Below, in pieces: positions 9,536 through 20,639 of a DNA stretch of 64,000 nucleotides. Origin of the DNA: Epiperipatus broadwayi (taxonomy: Eukaryota; Onychophora; Udeonychophora; Euonychophora; Peripatidae); NCBI GenBank assembly GCA_028023455.1, contig JAQFVV010000152.1, positions 2,670,001 to 2,734,000 on the forward strand. Direction: 5' to 3'. The position numbers and the translations under genes were made by a program. The notes beneath the pieces were generated by a model. The model made no database searches and was not told the DNA's origin. It saw only the letters and a list, made by a program, of their open reading frames with translations. Positions within the stretch are counted from its first letter, which is position 1. Each line of letters begins with the position of its first letter.

Positions 9536-10057
9536 AAATTATGATATGATTGTGTTAATCAATTCAGACTTGGATAGAACTTGATAATTTTTTCCCAGTT
9601 TTAAATATTTATGATATTTTAGTCAGGTAACTAACTTATTACCAGTCTAGTTAACCATACAATATTGATTGGTAAATAGTATATAATTATTCTTAAAGAG
9701 TAAAATAAGATGATAAATCATATTAAGACTATCTCTATCCAGCATTTAACAAGCTTTGTAGACAATGCTTTACTTTTCATTATTATTGAAATTGTTTTTT
9801 TTTTTTTGAGATCAGCTGGAAAAGTTTTTTCTCTGTGTCAAGTTTTGTCAAAACTGTTTTAGCATTTTACATATATTACCTCTGATAATAATCAAGCTTT
9901 CTTTGCCAGAATTCTGGGTCTAAAAATATGTTTTTGTAATAGATTACACACACAGTGTGTATATATTTTTTTTAAAAAATATTAGAATATAATATACTTT
10001 AGAATGAAAGTAATTTTAATTATAGTAAATAAAATTATTGCTTTTGTTTTATTGTAG
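9536..10057 (+). other. AT-rich intronic sequence upstream of the SLX1 exon
   Basis: No coding similarity is seen. Its last ~20 bases are pyrimidine-rich (CTTTTGTTTTATTGTAG) and form the 3' splice site at 10056-10057. The preceding SLX1 exon, which should encode the GIY-YIG catalytic motifs, was not recognised here or further upstream in the window. Confidence 0.5.
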
Positions 10058-10387
10058 TTTGAATGGGCATGGCAGCACCCTAATAAATCTCGGCGTTTAA
10101 AGCATATTAAATCTAAGTCCATTAAAGAAAATCGATTTAAATATCGTGTAAGAGTTATGTGTGAAATGTTGTGTGTGGGCCCTTGGAATCACCTTCCACT
10201 TACAATTCAATGGTTAAAGCAAGATTACGCCGTCGAATTTTCTCCACTTTTACTACCTCCAGTTCATATGCCTGTTTGCTTTGGTCCAATTATTAGCAAA
10301 AGAATAAACAAGAAGAAACATTTAGATTTGGATTCAGTAACTTATGTGCCATCAGCCACCTGTTATCTTTGTTGTAAAACTATTTTG
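10058..10387 (+). CDS. SLX1: SLX1 structure-specific endonuclease, internal exon
   Basis: The exon has 110 codons in phase 0, bounded by TTATTGTAG acceptor and TTG|GTAAGA donor. It begins FEWAWQHPNKSRRLKHI, the hallmark end of the SLX1 GIY-YIG nuclease domain (conserved glutamate in FEWAWQHP). It continues with RVRVMCEMLCVGPWNHLPL, TIQWL and a PPVHMPVCFGPI linker, and closes with CYLC, the first cysteine pair of the C-terminal RING-like zinc finger. SLX1 is the catalytic subunit that, bound to the SLX4 scaffold in the nucleus, cuts flaps, replication forks and Holliday junctions. The rest of the zinc finger is encoded 46 kb downstream (56440-56631), and the phase-0 join keeps the ligand spacing. 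The catalytic N terminus is absent from the window. Codons show no decay, unlike every neighbouring element. Confidence 0.93.
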
Positions 10388-10799
10388 GTAAGAAATTTTT
10401 TTAATATTACATCTAACTTTAAAAAAATGTACAAAAAAATGTAACTGTATCTTGTAGAAACTATCACTAACAATGATCATATGTTACTACTGTATTATTT
10501 AATTCTAATTCTCAATTGTTTGTTTACATTTAGGCAGGCAAATTTAACATAGATCATTATAAGATTCTAATACTACAATGAACATTATAAAGTAATTACA
10601 AAATTTTACTCTAGATACATGTGCATATTCATCAATTTGAGATAGAAAAATCTTTGTATGGTGTAAACAACAAAATGAGTTAATTATCTCATTGTAATTA
10701 TACATTTTCAAAATTGTTTTTTTTTTTTTTTAAAACAAAAAAAGTATTAAACACTTAAAAATACTATATATCCAAGTTAATCATATATATATATATATA

Positions 10800-11025
10800 T
10801 GTAATCTTATAATTGAATATTTATAAACATAATAATCAGATATATGTAAAGTATAACTGTTTTCGACTATCTATAGTCTTTGCCAACTAATGCTTTAGTT
10901 AAAGCGTTAGTTGACAAAGACTGAGGATAGGTGAAAGCGCTCCTAAGTGGATAAAATTTTTAAAGTTATACTTTATACATATATTGATTTGAAGAAATAC
11001 AGATATCGAATTACAATATTATTAC
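10800..11025. repeat. Palindromic MITE-like element
   Basis: Left arm GTAAAGTATAACT...TCGACTATC...AGTCTTTGCCAACTAATGC (10846-10895) is mirrored by right arm GCGTTAGTTGACAAAGACT...GATAGGTGAAAGCGC...AGTTATACTTTATAC (10901-10979). Outer flanks also pair imperfectly (10800-10845 with 10980-11025). The right arm has a ~28-bp segment (CTCCTAAGTGGATAAAATTT) missing from the left arm but present in the copy at 17125-17160. No coding capacity. Confidence 0.75.
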
Positions 11026-11515
11026 ATATATATATATATAATTATATGTGGATACATATTACAATGTTAATATATATCTAATAATATATATCTATATTTA
11101 ATATATGTCTATGTAGTACTTTTTAATAAAGATAAAACACCTGTATTTAAAATTATGCACTTGGATTGAATAATAATGCTTTTACACAATATGATAGCAC
11201 TTTTAAAATAATATTTTGTTAGGTAGTTAGATTCAAAGGATAACTCTGGAAGTCAATCGTAGGGGATTGTGGGAAATTACCCCTACAACAAAAATCTATT
11301 ATTAGATTTTTTATTTCAGTAAATATTAAAAATGAAAGAAATATAATTGTTTTTATATTAAAATTGATGAAATTTTAAAAAGCATCATTTACATACATAT
11401 TTGAAGTGCGACTTGCCATTTGTGTGATTCATTTTGAAATTTGATGATTAAGTCTTCATAATGTTTTTTTTTTAGTACTCTCTTCATAGTTAATCCCATT
11501 ACATATCCATTATTG
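11026..11515. other. AT-rich intronic DNA
   Basis: Contains (TA)n runs near 11020-11070 and homopolymer tracts. Nothing else was recognised. Confidence 0.4.
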
Positions 11516-11526
11516 GATAGTACCCT

Positions 11527-11640
11527 GCATGGTTTGATGAAGTTGGTAGAGCTTCCGACTTGGGATTGGGAAGTCCTAGGATCGATTCCAGAGCTGACAA
11601 GTCTAGCACTCCCAATGCAGCCAACAGCATTTTTGTTTTA
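11527..11640 (+). repeat. tRNA-derived SINE or degenerate tRNA-like sequence
   Basis: A GAAGTTGGTAGAGC segment (11537-11550) fits an RNA polymerase III A box and AGGATCGATTCC (11579-11590) fits a B box, about 30 nt apart, with an intervening anticodon-arm-like inverted repeat (CTTCCGACTT...GGGAAGTCC). The acceptor stem does not close well, so a SINE head is more likely than a functional tRNA. Confidence 0.5.
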
Positions 11641-12320
11641 TTGGATAGTAAATGAGAATCTAGCTGCTCTTAATTAGAGAAGATTCCAAAGAAGAATTGA
11701 AAAACTTTGAAAAACTATCATTATTTTGCAGTTAGCAAGTTCTTAATGGGTACTATGTCTGCTTTTCTAGTTTTTTTGTTTGTTTTTTTTTGGGAAGGGG
11801 GGATGTTTGAAAAAGAGCACACAATTCAAAAGCTTTTTTATCTTAAGTGTAGTAATTTGCAGAATTTTTATGATATACTTGCATAAAGTAAAAATAAACT
11901 ATTTATATTGATGGTGTCTTATTATTTTGACATCAGAAAAGGTTAGGTATTTTATGCACATGTTTGAATTACAAGCTTTGTTTTCTATATTATTAAAAAG
12001 TAAATAAATAATTATATTAAATTGCAATGTCATATGGACATAACATAAAGACATATTTGACTTAAATAAAAATTGAATTTTTTTTAGTATTTTTTAGTAT
12101 ATATAATTTATTAAATTTATGAATATATTGTATATATTATAGCTCAGAAGTCTGTTGAACAGTCAAATCTGTAAGGTATTTGAGTGTGAAAAGTAAAGAA
12201 TTGCATTAGATGATTTGAATAAAGAAATGATTCCATTATTATTGTTATTGTATATTTATTTGTAAATGTATTATTATATGGTATACATCTTAATTATAAT
12301 AGCCTTGCATGTGCATGACG
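11641..12320. other. AT-rich intronic DNA
   Basis: Poly-T and AT tracts only. No gene or recognised repeat. Confidence 0.4.
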
Positions 12321-12324
12321 TAGG

Positions 12325-12530
12325 GTCTGAATTCTGATGACTAAAATTTGGAAATTTTTTTTACGAATCCAAATATGTACTTATGAATTTGTGCTGCCTG
12401 ATCTTAAAAATGTTTCTATTGTTTCAGTTTTTAAAAATAAAGAGAATAGACAATATGGCAGTAATTGTCATGGAATATCATTATTATTATCCACTACAAT
12501 AATTGGATGTTTATTATTGGATAGAAATGA
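12325..12530 (+). mobile_element. LINE RT scrap
   Basis: The frame beginning 12337 reads LPDLKNVSIVSVFKNKENRQ (about 12388-12447), then CHGISLLLS. This is the 'W....V..V.IFKNKGDR.DC.NYRGISLLS' block preceding the RT palm, and matches the same block at 125-205, also at nucleotide level. About 200 bp survive. Confidence 0.6.
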
Positions 12531-12599
12531 AAGTCTAGCTAGTCGTAGTTAGAGAATAAGACAAAGATGAAAAAAGTATTTTTTTAAAAAAACATCATT

Positions 12600-13820
12600 T
12601 TGCAGCTAGCAAGCCTTATGAATCCTAAACTTTCCTTTCTTATTTTGTGTATGTATATGTTTCTATCCTCATATACAAAAAAAGAAATATAAAAGAAAAA
12701 AAATTTTTTTTTAATAATATAGAATATAAAGTTTTAGATTCAAACATATTGTGAGGATACATTAAACTCACCACACAAAAATCACCACTCACACATACAT
12801 CATAAAGACTGAATCTACTAACACAATCAAAGGCATATTATTGATTATAAGTTATTATGTCTGTGCAAAATTGAATACTAATTTATATTTACCAAATTCT
12901 TAAATGCAAGCAAGTAAAAATTTCAAAAAACAAAAGAAAGAAATCATTAATTTTAAATTGTTTTATTTTATTATTATTATTATTATTACTCCAGCATAAA
13001 ATTATAAAAAGATCAAAGTGACTTTAACCTGAAAGCAAAGCACGAACTTGAAACTCACGCTCTAAAAAAATAAGAACATAAGACAAGATAGAATACTTTT
13101 GTACTTTTTAAGAAAAAAAAGGGAGGCAAATAAATTATGTCATCAAGAAAAGATATTTGATAAATGCTTAAAATCAATTTATTTGTCATATTAACTATTG
13201 TTACTATTGAAGTTCATAAACTACTATGATTGCAATTTGAGGAAGTTGATTAAAGGATCCATCTTAATTCTATAAAGCTTATATTTTTAACATGAGTTAT
13301 AAGCTAGAAAAGAACAAAGAATGCATTGCTAAGAAGTAATAAAACATCGTGGAGGATGGTGAAGCCTGTCATACAGCCAAGAGTTTCTGATATAATTATC
13401 ACTTCAAATTAACATTAAGACAACCACTATAGCAAAAGACCTACAACACTCTACAATCAAGTAAATAAGTGATCTCAGCATAGGAAAGACTTTATAAAAG
13501 AGTCTGAGTCACCAATATGAAGACCCAGATGGTGACCAAAGACTCTGATGGACTACCATTCAGTTCATGCAAAGGAACTTTCTTAAGAGCAAGGATATTC
13601 ACAGGTTTCACAATGTGGATTACAAGACTTTGAATTATGACTAGACTACGTTGGATTAACATCGCAAATTATATTTATATATTATTTTATTCTTATTTTG
13701 TTTGTTAAATTAGTTTCTTTGGTATAAAGCAGAGAATCAATCTATCCAACCATCAATTATTTTAGAGGGAGGGGAGCTATTAATTCTATTTTTTTTTACT
13801 TTTTGTTTAATAATAAAATT
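12600..13820. other. Unassigned intronic DNA between LINE scrap and Gypsy remnant
   Basis: AT-rich, with an (ATT)n run at 12970-12990 and a less AT-rich stretch at 13320-13660 that could be degraded LTR or leader of the following Gypsy copy. I see no coding similarity. Confidence 0.35.
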
Positions 13821-13825
13821 TAGGG

Positions 13826-15292
13826 GCAGACTTCCGACTTGCTTGCCAGAAGGGTAATTGATATAATAAATAAGTATTTTGACTTACGCATAAAAGATTC
13901 AGTAACATATGAAGATATAGTGAAAAAATTAAGTGACCATTTTAGCCTCAATCAATTTAAACATGTAGCAAGGTTGTCTCTAAGGAATAGAAGATTATGC
14001 AAAGGAGAATCTGTAAAAGAGCACAGTTTGGCATTAAGACAATTAGCAAAAGATTATGTTGATGAGATATTGTTAGATCAGTTATTATGGGATCTTCTTG
14101 ATGATAGACTGAGGAAAAATCTGTTGTCTGATACAGATTTAAACTTCGAATCAGCTATCAGGAAGGGTGTAGCTCATGAGCTAATAACAATACAAGCAGC
14201 CTGTTTTAAAAATAAAAGTGAAAACGAAATAGCAGTGTGAAAAACTGGTCTGAAAGAAGGTGATAAATACAGTAGCACAAGCAAAAGTATTATGTGTTTT
14301 TCCTGTGGATAAAAGAGACACATAAAAAGCCAGTGTAAATTTCTAGATGGAAAGTGCCATAAGTGTACCCTAAAGGGGCATTTAAAAAAGTGTGTAGGGC
14401 AAAAACAGGACAACATTGGCAGCATAATATAAAATCTAATGCAATTGTAACAGATGATATCATTAGCATTAATAATACAGGAGAAAGGGTGAATAATAAA
14501 TATATACTACAATTAGAATTTGTAATAAAAAGATTGAAATGGAAATTGATAGCAGGTCTGGCATTTCATTCTCAGTAAAGCTATGGAAACAGATTAAGGA
14601 AAACGCACGGGTGTAGCAATGAGATAGACAATAATTAGAGCCATAGACGTCAGTGAAAAAGAATTGGGAATGCTAGGCTATGGCATAGTGAGTGAAAAAT
14701 TATCCTTATACATAGTGAAGGGTAAAATCAGTTTGTTAATAGGGCAGGAGTGCTTTCAAAAATTAGACATAACCATCAATGTTAATGCTGTGAATAATGT
14801 GGCAAGTGAACTTGAAATTATACAGAGATTCATGGAATTATTTGAAAATAAATTAGGGCTAATGACCCTTTCCACATTGAGTTAGTGGAAAAACGAAACC
14901 CTATTATCTGTAAAGCCAGGGAGATACCACTGGCACAAAAAGAAAAAGTAAGTGAAAAAATCATATCATTGGTTAGCAAGAGTCTATTAACACAAGGATA
15001 ACGCCAATAATAATAATCATAAAACCAAACAGGCAAATTAGAATTGTGGAGATTATAGCATCATGGTCAACAAATATTTAAATAAAGGAGCATATCCAGT
15101 ACCCAACATAAGAGAAGTACTAGCTGGGATAACAGGCAGAGTTTTTTGCAAAATTAGATCTGAATTCAGCATTTCATCAGATCGAGGTAACTGATAAAAC
15201 ACCCCAAATCTTAACTCTAACAACACTGTTCAGCAGTAATTGACTTCCATTTGGAATCTCCATGACCCCTAACATTTTCCAAGCAATACAAT
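13826..15292 (+). pseudogene. Gypsy family B gag-protease-RT remnant
   Basis: Gag capsid (13839-14240) carries SVKEHSLALRQLAKDY and LLDQLLWDLLDDRLRKNL. A first knuckle MCFSCG near 14291-14308 is cut by a stop and has arginine replacing glycine before the His. A second knuckle-like CHKCTLKGHLKKC lies at about 14358-14396. Protease-like EIDS... sequence near 14540 and an IGQECFQKLDI block near 14740 follow, then RT start blocks (VNKYLNKGAYPVPNIREVL at about 15066-15122, FCKI..., LTSIWNL) until homology stops near 15290. Stops and frameshifts are frequent. It belongs to the same family as the minus-strand element at 17.4-21.8 kb and is related to the 3931-9088 element. The first ~65 codons of gag are missing and no LTR was seen. 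Confidence 0.85.
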
Positions 15293-16900
15293 ATTTAATA
15301 TAGCAGTTTGCTCCTAAACATTTCTTTATATTTAACATAGTGGTTTGCTCCCAAACATTTCTCTTTCAAGTTAAGTAGATTTTTAAGTAATATTAACACA
15401 GCATTTATCACATATATCTCTTCTATAATTAAGCAACTTTTCTGAATGAAACATTTACATATAATACGTTTTATTCAAATATTTTCATTTAGCGGTATGA
15501 CTAAAACTTCTTTCTCTAAATTCGAGCATATTTAATGTATCATTACGTATAGTTTTTCGTAAAAATAATACTCTTTGTTAATTATTTATCATTTTATTAA
15601 AGACATAAATTCCATGTCAATAACTCTTCAAATTTAAGAATATCAGTTCATAAATGAAACTATAAATGATTTTCTTTAGCAAATTTTTCTTTTAGTCAAT
15701 ATAAGTAACTATTTTATTACTACGATAATAAAATCATTAATGTTCATAACAATGGTTTTCTCTTTCATGAATAATTATTTTTTTAAAGAATTTTATCTGA
15801 TACAAAAAATAATAACCATTTTAAAAGTTTCTGATGAATCATATAATCTTAACAAGTTATAGCAGAATATTACAATTATTGCAGTTAACTCTAAGATAAA
15901 CTTCCAATACATGTTTCCAAATAAGAAATTTAAACAGTTTGTAATGAATAAAGTTTTTAACTGAATTAGGATAACTTTTTCGCCCAATTCACATCAATAT
16001 ACCAATTCACGGGCCATCTGTTTGTTTACATAATATTATGGTAAAAGATTTTTTTTTTCAATTGTTTTTTAATTTTTTTTCATCAGCAATGGTAAACCAC
16101 CAAAGTTTTTTTTTTTATTCCACCTGGGTTTTTTTTGTTTTTAATAAACAAATACTTTGTTTTTAGATGGTCTAGGGATAGTTAGTTGATATTAGTTCAT
16201 GGTGTGGGGGTGGGGAGTTATTAAAGAGAAAGGACATTGTTCAAAGCATGTTTAATTGCAGTGAACACCTGACATTTAACTAATCATTTTATTTAAAAAA
16301 ATAAAGATATAGTACTGTAAATTTATTTATTTTTGAGTGAATGGGAATGAATAAACATACAATAAATATTTATTTTATCTAAATGTTATAACATTTTTAT
16401 TTTTTTTTTAAATTTTGTTTCTACCATAATTTTCATTTATATTTGAATACTACATTGCTAAAAAAGAATCTCTATTTTATATAAGTATGTATTGAAAAAT
16501 ACTGCATGCGTAAATAATGTATATTCTATTGTAATTAAATATTATTAACAAAATGCAATGTACACAAAAGAGGTATAGAACAAAATGTAGCGAATACCAT
16601 GGCCCCATTATATATTTTGAGTTAATTATCAAAGGCTTTTAGATATCTTCTATTTGCAAATAATTATCAAATTAATATATGGAAGAATATATATACGGAA
16701 TTCAATGTATCCTTTCTTTTATATATTTGTAATTATATGTTGGACTACTTCCATCATATAATTGAAATGCTAAATGTTTTAAAAAAAAATTCTAACTTTA
16801 TTTATATTTTTCCAAATGCATTCAACTACTGGTATATAATATACAAATTATTATAAAACAATATTTGGGTGATATTATTCTCCTTTTCTCTTTAGGTATG
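15293..16900. other. AT-rich DNA with a short tandem duplication
   Basis: Two copies of a ~50-bp unit (ATATTTAATATAGCAGTTTGCTCCTAAACATTTCT-like) lie at 15293-15365. Elsewhere there are poly-T/poly-A tracts and no coding similarity. Confidence 0.4.
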
Positions 16901-16904
16901 CTGG

Positions 16905-16992
16905 TCTGACTAGTGACAATCTAGCACAGGAATCGAATCAGTAATCTTTAGATTCATAAAATTGAATTTACGGTGGTGCTCTAAACAACCAA
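16905..16992 (-). repeat. tRNA-derived SINE head or tRNA pseudogene, minus strand
   Basis: On the minus strand GTTTAGAGCACCACCG (near 16990-16975) resembles an A-box/D-arm region and CTGATTCGATTCCTGTGC (about 16943-16926) is a good T-arm/B-box. A mismatched anticodon stem lies between. The acceptor stem is not convincing, and no known family was identified. Confidence 0.5.
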
Positions 16993-17045
16993 ACTATTTT
17001 TATATATAAATTAAATGTATAATATATGTATATATAATAATATTA

Positions 17046-17439
17046 TAATTCAATGTCTGTATTTCTTCAAATCAATATACATAATCTTATAATTGAATAT
17101 TTATAAATACAGTAATCGGATATATGTAAAGTATAACTTTAAAAATTTTATCCACTTAGGAGCGCTTTCGACTATCCTCATAGTCTTCGTTTCAACATCT
17201 GTTTTTTACGACCATAATAAGTCGTGTATTTATGGTTTTAACTTCAATTATAATAACATAAAAATATTGCAAATTGGAAAAAATAACAACAATAGGAAAC
17301 TAAAGGAAACTATGCTAATATACAAATACAAACAAGACTTAATCAATAGGCAGGCAGCAAACATTAAGATCACGGAATTGTAGGAAGGTTAGCCTTTCAA
17401 AGTGTTAGTTGACAATGACTACGAGGATAGTCGAAAGCA
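17046..17439. repeat. Second copy of the palindromic element, broken at its right arm
   Basis: 17125-17195 repeats the arm seen at 10.85 kb (GTAAAGTATAACTTTAAAAA, then CACTTAGGAGCGCTTTCGAC). The opposite arm appears at 17396-17438 (AAAGTGTTAGTTGACAATGA, then ACGAGGATAGTCGAAAGCAC) and stops abruptly where the minus-strand Gypsy B LTR-like repeat begins. About 200 bp of unique sequence separates the arms. Confidence 0.65.
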
Positions 17440-18003
17440 CTTTTGTTGCGTGTACTATTGTATACTCTCTCCTCCTTGCTTGAATTCACTGATAAATTCC
17501 TATCATTCCAATGTAAAAGTAAATCCATTTGACTAATACATTTTTACAATGATGATAAGGGTCTGGCTTCTAATTATGTCCATTCACATTCCCCAGTAAT
17601 TAGTTTCAAATATTTATTCCATTTGTTTTCTACTAAAATAAATTTATAGTTCGATTTTAACAATACACAATCCATAAGTTGTATCTGGTTTTGAAAATAA
17701 TCATTTGCATTATCATCTTTCAGCAATCTTTTATAGAATGTTTTTAACTTACAATCTCTATCTGTTTAAGTCTAATTGATCTGCAAACTAATCTTTCTTC
17801 ATTCAATTAAACTTAAATAATCAAAATAAAGTTTTTCATTATTTTTTTAAAACTTATATATCTATTTACATTTCCATTAATTATAGCGATCTTTTTATTG
17901 CTTTTTAACTAGATATTTATTTACATTTCATTACTGTTTTTTCTCTGAAGTAAAACCTAGCTTTATAACCTAAAGCCTAATATATTTTCTAAAAAATATA
18001 GCA
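17440..18003 (-). repeat. 3' LTR-like repeat of Gypsy B (minus strand)
   Basis: Shares with 21245-21827 long matching blocks such as AATGTAAAAGTAAATCCATT and TCCATTTGTTTTCTACTAAA. The inner edge is defined by the adjacent polypurine tract; the outer edge is approximate. Confidence 0.75.
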
Positions 18004-18149
18004 CCTCCCCCACTTCAGACAGAAACCCTATTAAACTTGCTACACATAATCATAAAGTATGTCCGGTTTACATTTTTTATGAATAGGCTTGGGTGATTTT
18101 TTTTTTTCTACTACTGCAACTTTCTGTTCTGAAGTCTTTTTTCAAGCTT

Positions 18150-18520
18150 TATTTTTCACCCAATTCCCCCCCCCCTTCCCCATAACATTTTCATATTTAT
18201 TTCATGACTAACTGTCTTAGGGTTTTTCATTTTCTTCTCAGATTTTTCATTCCACCTGCTATATTCAACAGTGACAGGTCTATCCCACCCTCTGACGTGG
18301 TTTTTGTGGCATCTTTTTATGGCATCATTGTCACCATTAATCATTTCTGCTTGATTCGATAGATTTTTTACTACTGCCCCTTTGAACCGAGTTTTACTTG
18401 ACCTCTTTCTACCACCTACCCGTGTTATGATTCTGAAACATTAACCATTTTCTCTTTGCACAGTATGTTTCTTTCTTAGCTTCTTGTGCCAGCAGCCATA
18501 ATTTGGCCTTACCATTCGTA
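18150..18520 (-). pseudogene. Gypsy B integrase C-terminal scrap
   Basis: The minus strand reads DAIKRCHKNHVRG (about 18320-18282), matching NIYKHHKNHIRKS in the better Gypsy element. RNQ/NHIR-type motifs sit at the end of Gypsy integrases. Upstream reading is stop-ridden. Confidence 0.55.
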
Positions 18521-18539
18521 GGCTTTGCTTTTTGTATTG

Positions 18540-19486
18540 GGTAAACATGAATTTTCCAGGTCATGACAAAATTCGAATTTTTTTTTTTTTAAGTTCAAGT
18601 CTTTTCCACCAGAGTGTTTCTTGTCGAATTATTTAAAAATTTGTCGCAGTGTTTTATTGCTCATGGGACACGTGTAAGTTACCACACTATAATAGACTGG
18701 GCAAATTTTTGCTGCGAAGAGTGTGCAACATATTTTCAGCAGCATCCAATGCAGGTCAGTGGATTTGATGATAATGGAGCACCACGCATCGTAGAAGTTG
18801 ATGAAACCAAAGATTTTCATCGGAAATATCACTGAGGAGCATTTTAATAAGGTCATTGTATCTTTGGTGGCATAGAGAGGGATTCAGGAAATTGTTTCTT
18901 GGTAGAGATCCTCAACCAATCGGCTGCGACTCTTGAAGCCTGTATACAAGAATACATTTTGCCAGAGACCCTCATCATTACAGACAGGTGGAGTGCATAC
19001 AACAACTTTATAATGGTATGTATATGCACTCTGTCATCATACACCAGGAGAACTTTGTTGATCCTCACGACCTTGATATCCATACACAAAATGTGGAAAA
19101 TATGTGGATGAGGGCTAAACGCAAGCTCAAATGTCAGTGTGGTACAGTACTTTATTCGAATCCTACCTACAGGAAATTGCTTTTAGGACTCTCTATAAGA
19201 CTGACACAATCTTTGTGAATTTTATCGCTTATATAAGTGAAACTACAATGGACAGTAATTATGAATGTTGGTAGGATAAATATGTTATTATTTTTTATCA
19301 GATTTTTTTTATAATATAATTATTTGTTATTAATTATTTTTTCATAATATAATTTTATGCCGCCGTGTATTTGATATTTCACAATAAATTTTTTAATAAT
19401 TCGACAAGAAACATTCGGGTGAAAAAGATTTGAACTTTCAAAAAAAAATTTGAATTTTGTCATGACCTGGAAAATTCATGTTTACC
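18540..19486 (+). mobile_element. Merlin DNA transposon with ~100-bp inverted repeats and 8-bp target duplication
   Basis: The left end GGTAAACATGAATTTTCCAG (18540) and right end CTGGAAAATTCATGTTTACC (ending 19486) are exact inverted repeats. Homology extends with few mismatches for about 100 bp on each side (to ~18645 and from ~19385). The 8-bp sequence TTGTATTG occurs on both flanks (18532-18539 and 19487-19494). Merlin/IS1016 elements are known for 8-9-bp duplications. The element encodes an ISXO2-type transposase remnant. It landed in the minus-strand Gypsy B element. Confidence 0.95.
18614..19218 (+). pseudogene. Merlin (ISXO2/IS1595-like) transposase, broken
   Basis: Catalyses cut-and-paste transposition via a DDE core. 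Visible motifs are RIVEVDETKDFHRKYH (first D, about 18788-18835), CIFGGIERDSGNCFLVEI, LIITDRWSAYNNF (second D, about 18971-19010), then in the next frame HQENFVDPHDLDIHTQNVEN with the putative third acidic residue in NVENMW (about 19093-19110). Stops at 18833 (TGA) and shortly after, plus a 1-nt frame change near 19010, inactivate it. The frame starts inside the left inverted repeat. Full-length relatives have ~250-300 residues with an N-terminal zinc ribbon. That part is missing here, so this is a truncated copy. Confidence 0.88.
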
Positions 19487-19639
19487 TTGTATTGGACTGC
19501 TTGCCATATTATTAACATTTATACTTAAGTTTAACTTGTGAAATCAGTTCCGCCCTATTAACAGACTGATTTTTTCTCTTACTATGTATAAAGGCAATTT
19601 TAATATCCTATTTTTATGCTTTATAGGCACTATAGCAAA

Positions 19640-20610
19640 GCATACAGAATTCATTGTGACTGACATCTACAGCTCTTATTTTTGTCTGTCTAATTGGAAC
19701 GTCAGTGCATTTTCCTTTAATCACTTTCCATAATTTCTCTAAGCACAATGGAATGCCCGATTCGCTATCGATTTCCATTTCGATGTTTTTATTAATTTAT
19801 TTTTGATATAAATTTATTACTCAGACTTGCTCTCATATTATTTATGCTCACCATATCATATGTTACAATTTCATTTAAATCTATATTATTCTGCTACTGA
19901 CGACTGGTTTTTGCCTTACACACCTTTTTTAAGTATCCTTTTACATTACAGTTATGATAGTTTTCTCCAAGAAACATACACTGGCTTTTTATTTGCCCTT
20001 TTTTACCACAGCAGAAACAAATAATCAATTTTTTTGATTCATTCACTATCTACTTATTTACTATCTGTTTTCCACACATCTATATCCACGTGTTCAGTTT
20101 TATTTTTAAAACAAGCTGCTTGTGCTAATATTAGCTCATAAGCTACCCCCTTCTCGATAGCTGACTCAAAGTTTAAATCTATATCACATAGCAGATTTTT
20201 TCTCAGACTATCATAAAGCAGACCCCATAATAACTGATCGAGTCATATTTTCTCAACATAGTTCCCATATAAGCAATCTTTTGCTAATTGACTTAAAATT
20301 AAACTGTAATCTTTTATAGATTCCCTCTTTGGTTTTTTTCTGTTTCTTAGAGACAACCGGGCTATGTACTTCAATTGACTGGGGATAAAATGATCGGTCA
20401 ACTTTTTTACGATATCCTCATATGCTACTGTATCCTTTATAGGTAATTCTGCCTGATAGACATAACAATGCAGCTATTTTTTTCTTCTCATCCACAATAT
20501 CATTTAGCAAGAAAAAATTTTCTAACTGAATAGCATAAAATGGCCATTTACCAGCATACCTTATATCAAATTCGGCTATTGCCGACTGTTCCAATGACAT
20601 TTTTTATTAA
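19640..20610 (-). pseudogene. Gypsy B gag, knuckles and protease remnant
   Basis: On the minus strand gag starts MSLEQSAIAEFDIRY (ATG complement at 20598-20600) and matches the + strand Gypsy gag start (AEFD..., PFYAIQLENFF, AALLCLSGR). A deletion/frame change follows at about 20440, then degraded capsid. Knuckles near 20010-19900 have lost histidines (CFCCGKKGQIKSQC, H to Q; CNVKGYLKKVC, H to Y). A protease-like MEIDSESGIP segment lies near 19770. The gene is nonfunctional on several counts. Confidence 0.85.
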
Positions 20611-20639
20611 ATTATATATATATTCATGACAACAAAATT

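Noticed and set aside
9094-10057. Search for the SLX1 GIY-YIG exon or the Penelope GIY-YIG domain
   Set aside because: No GVYLL/YIG-type blocks with flanking splice sites were recognised. The recognisable coding here is an RTE tail.
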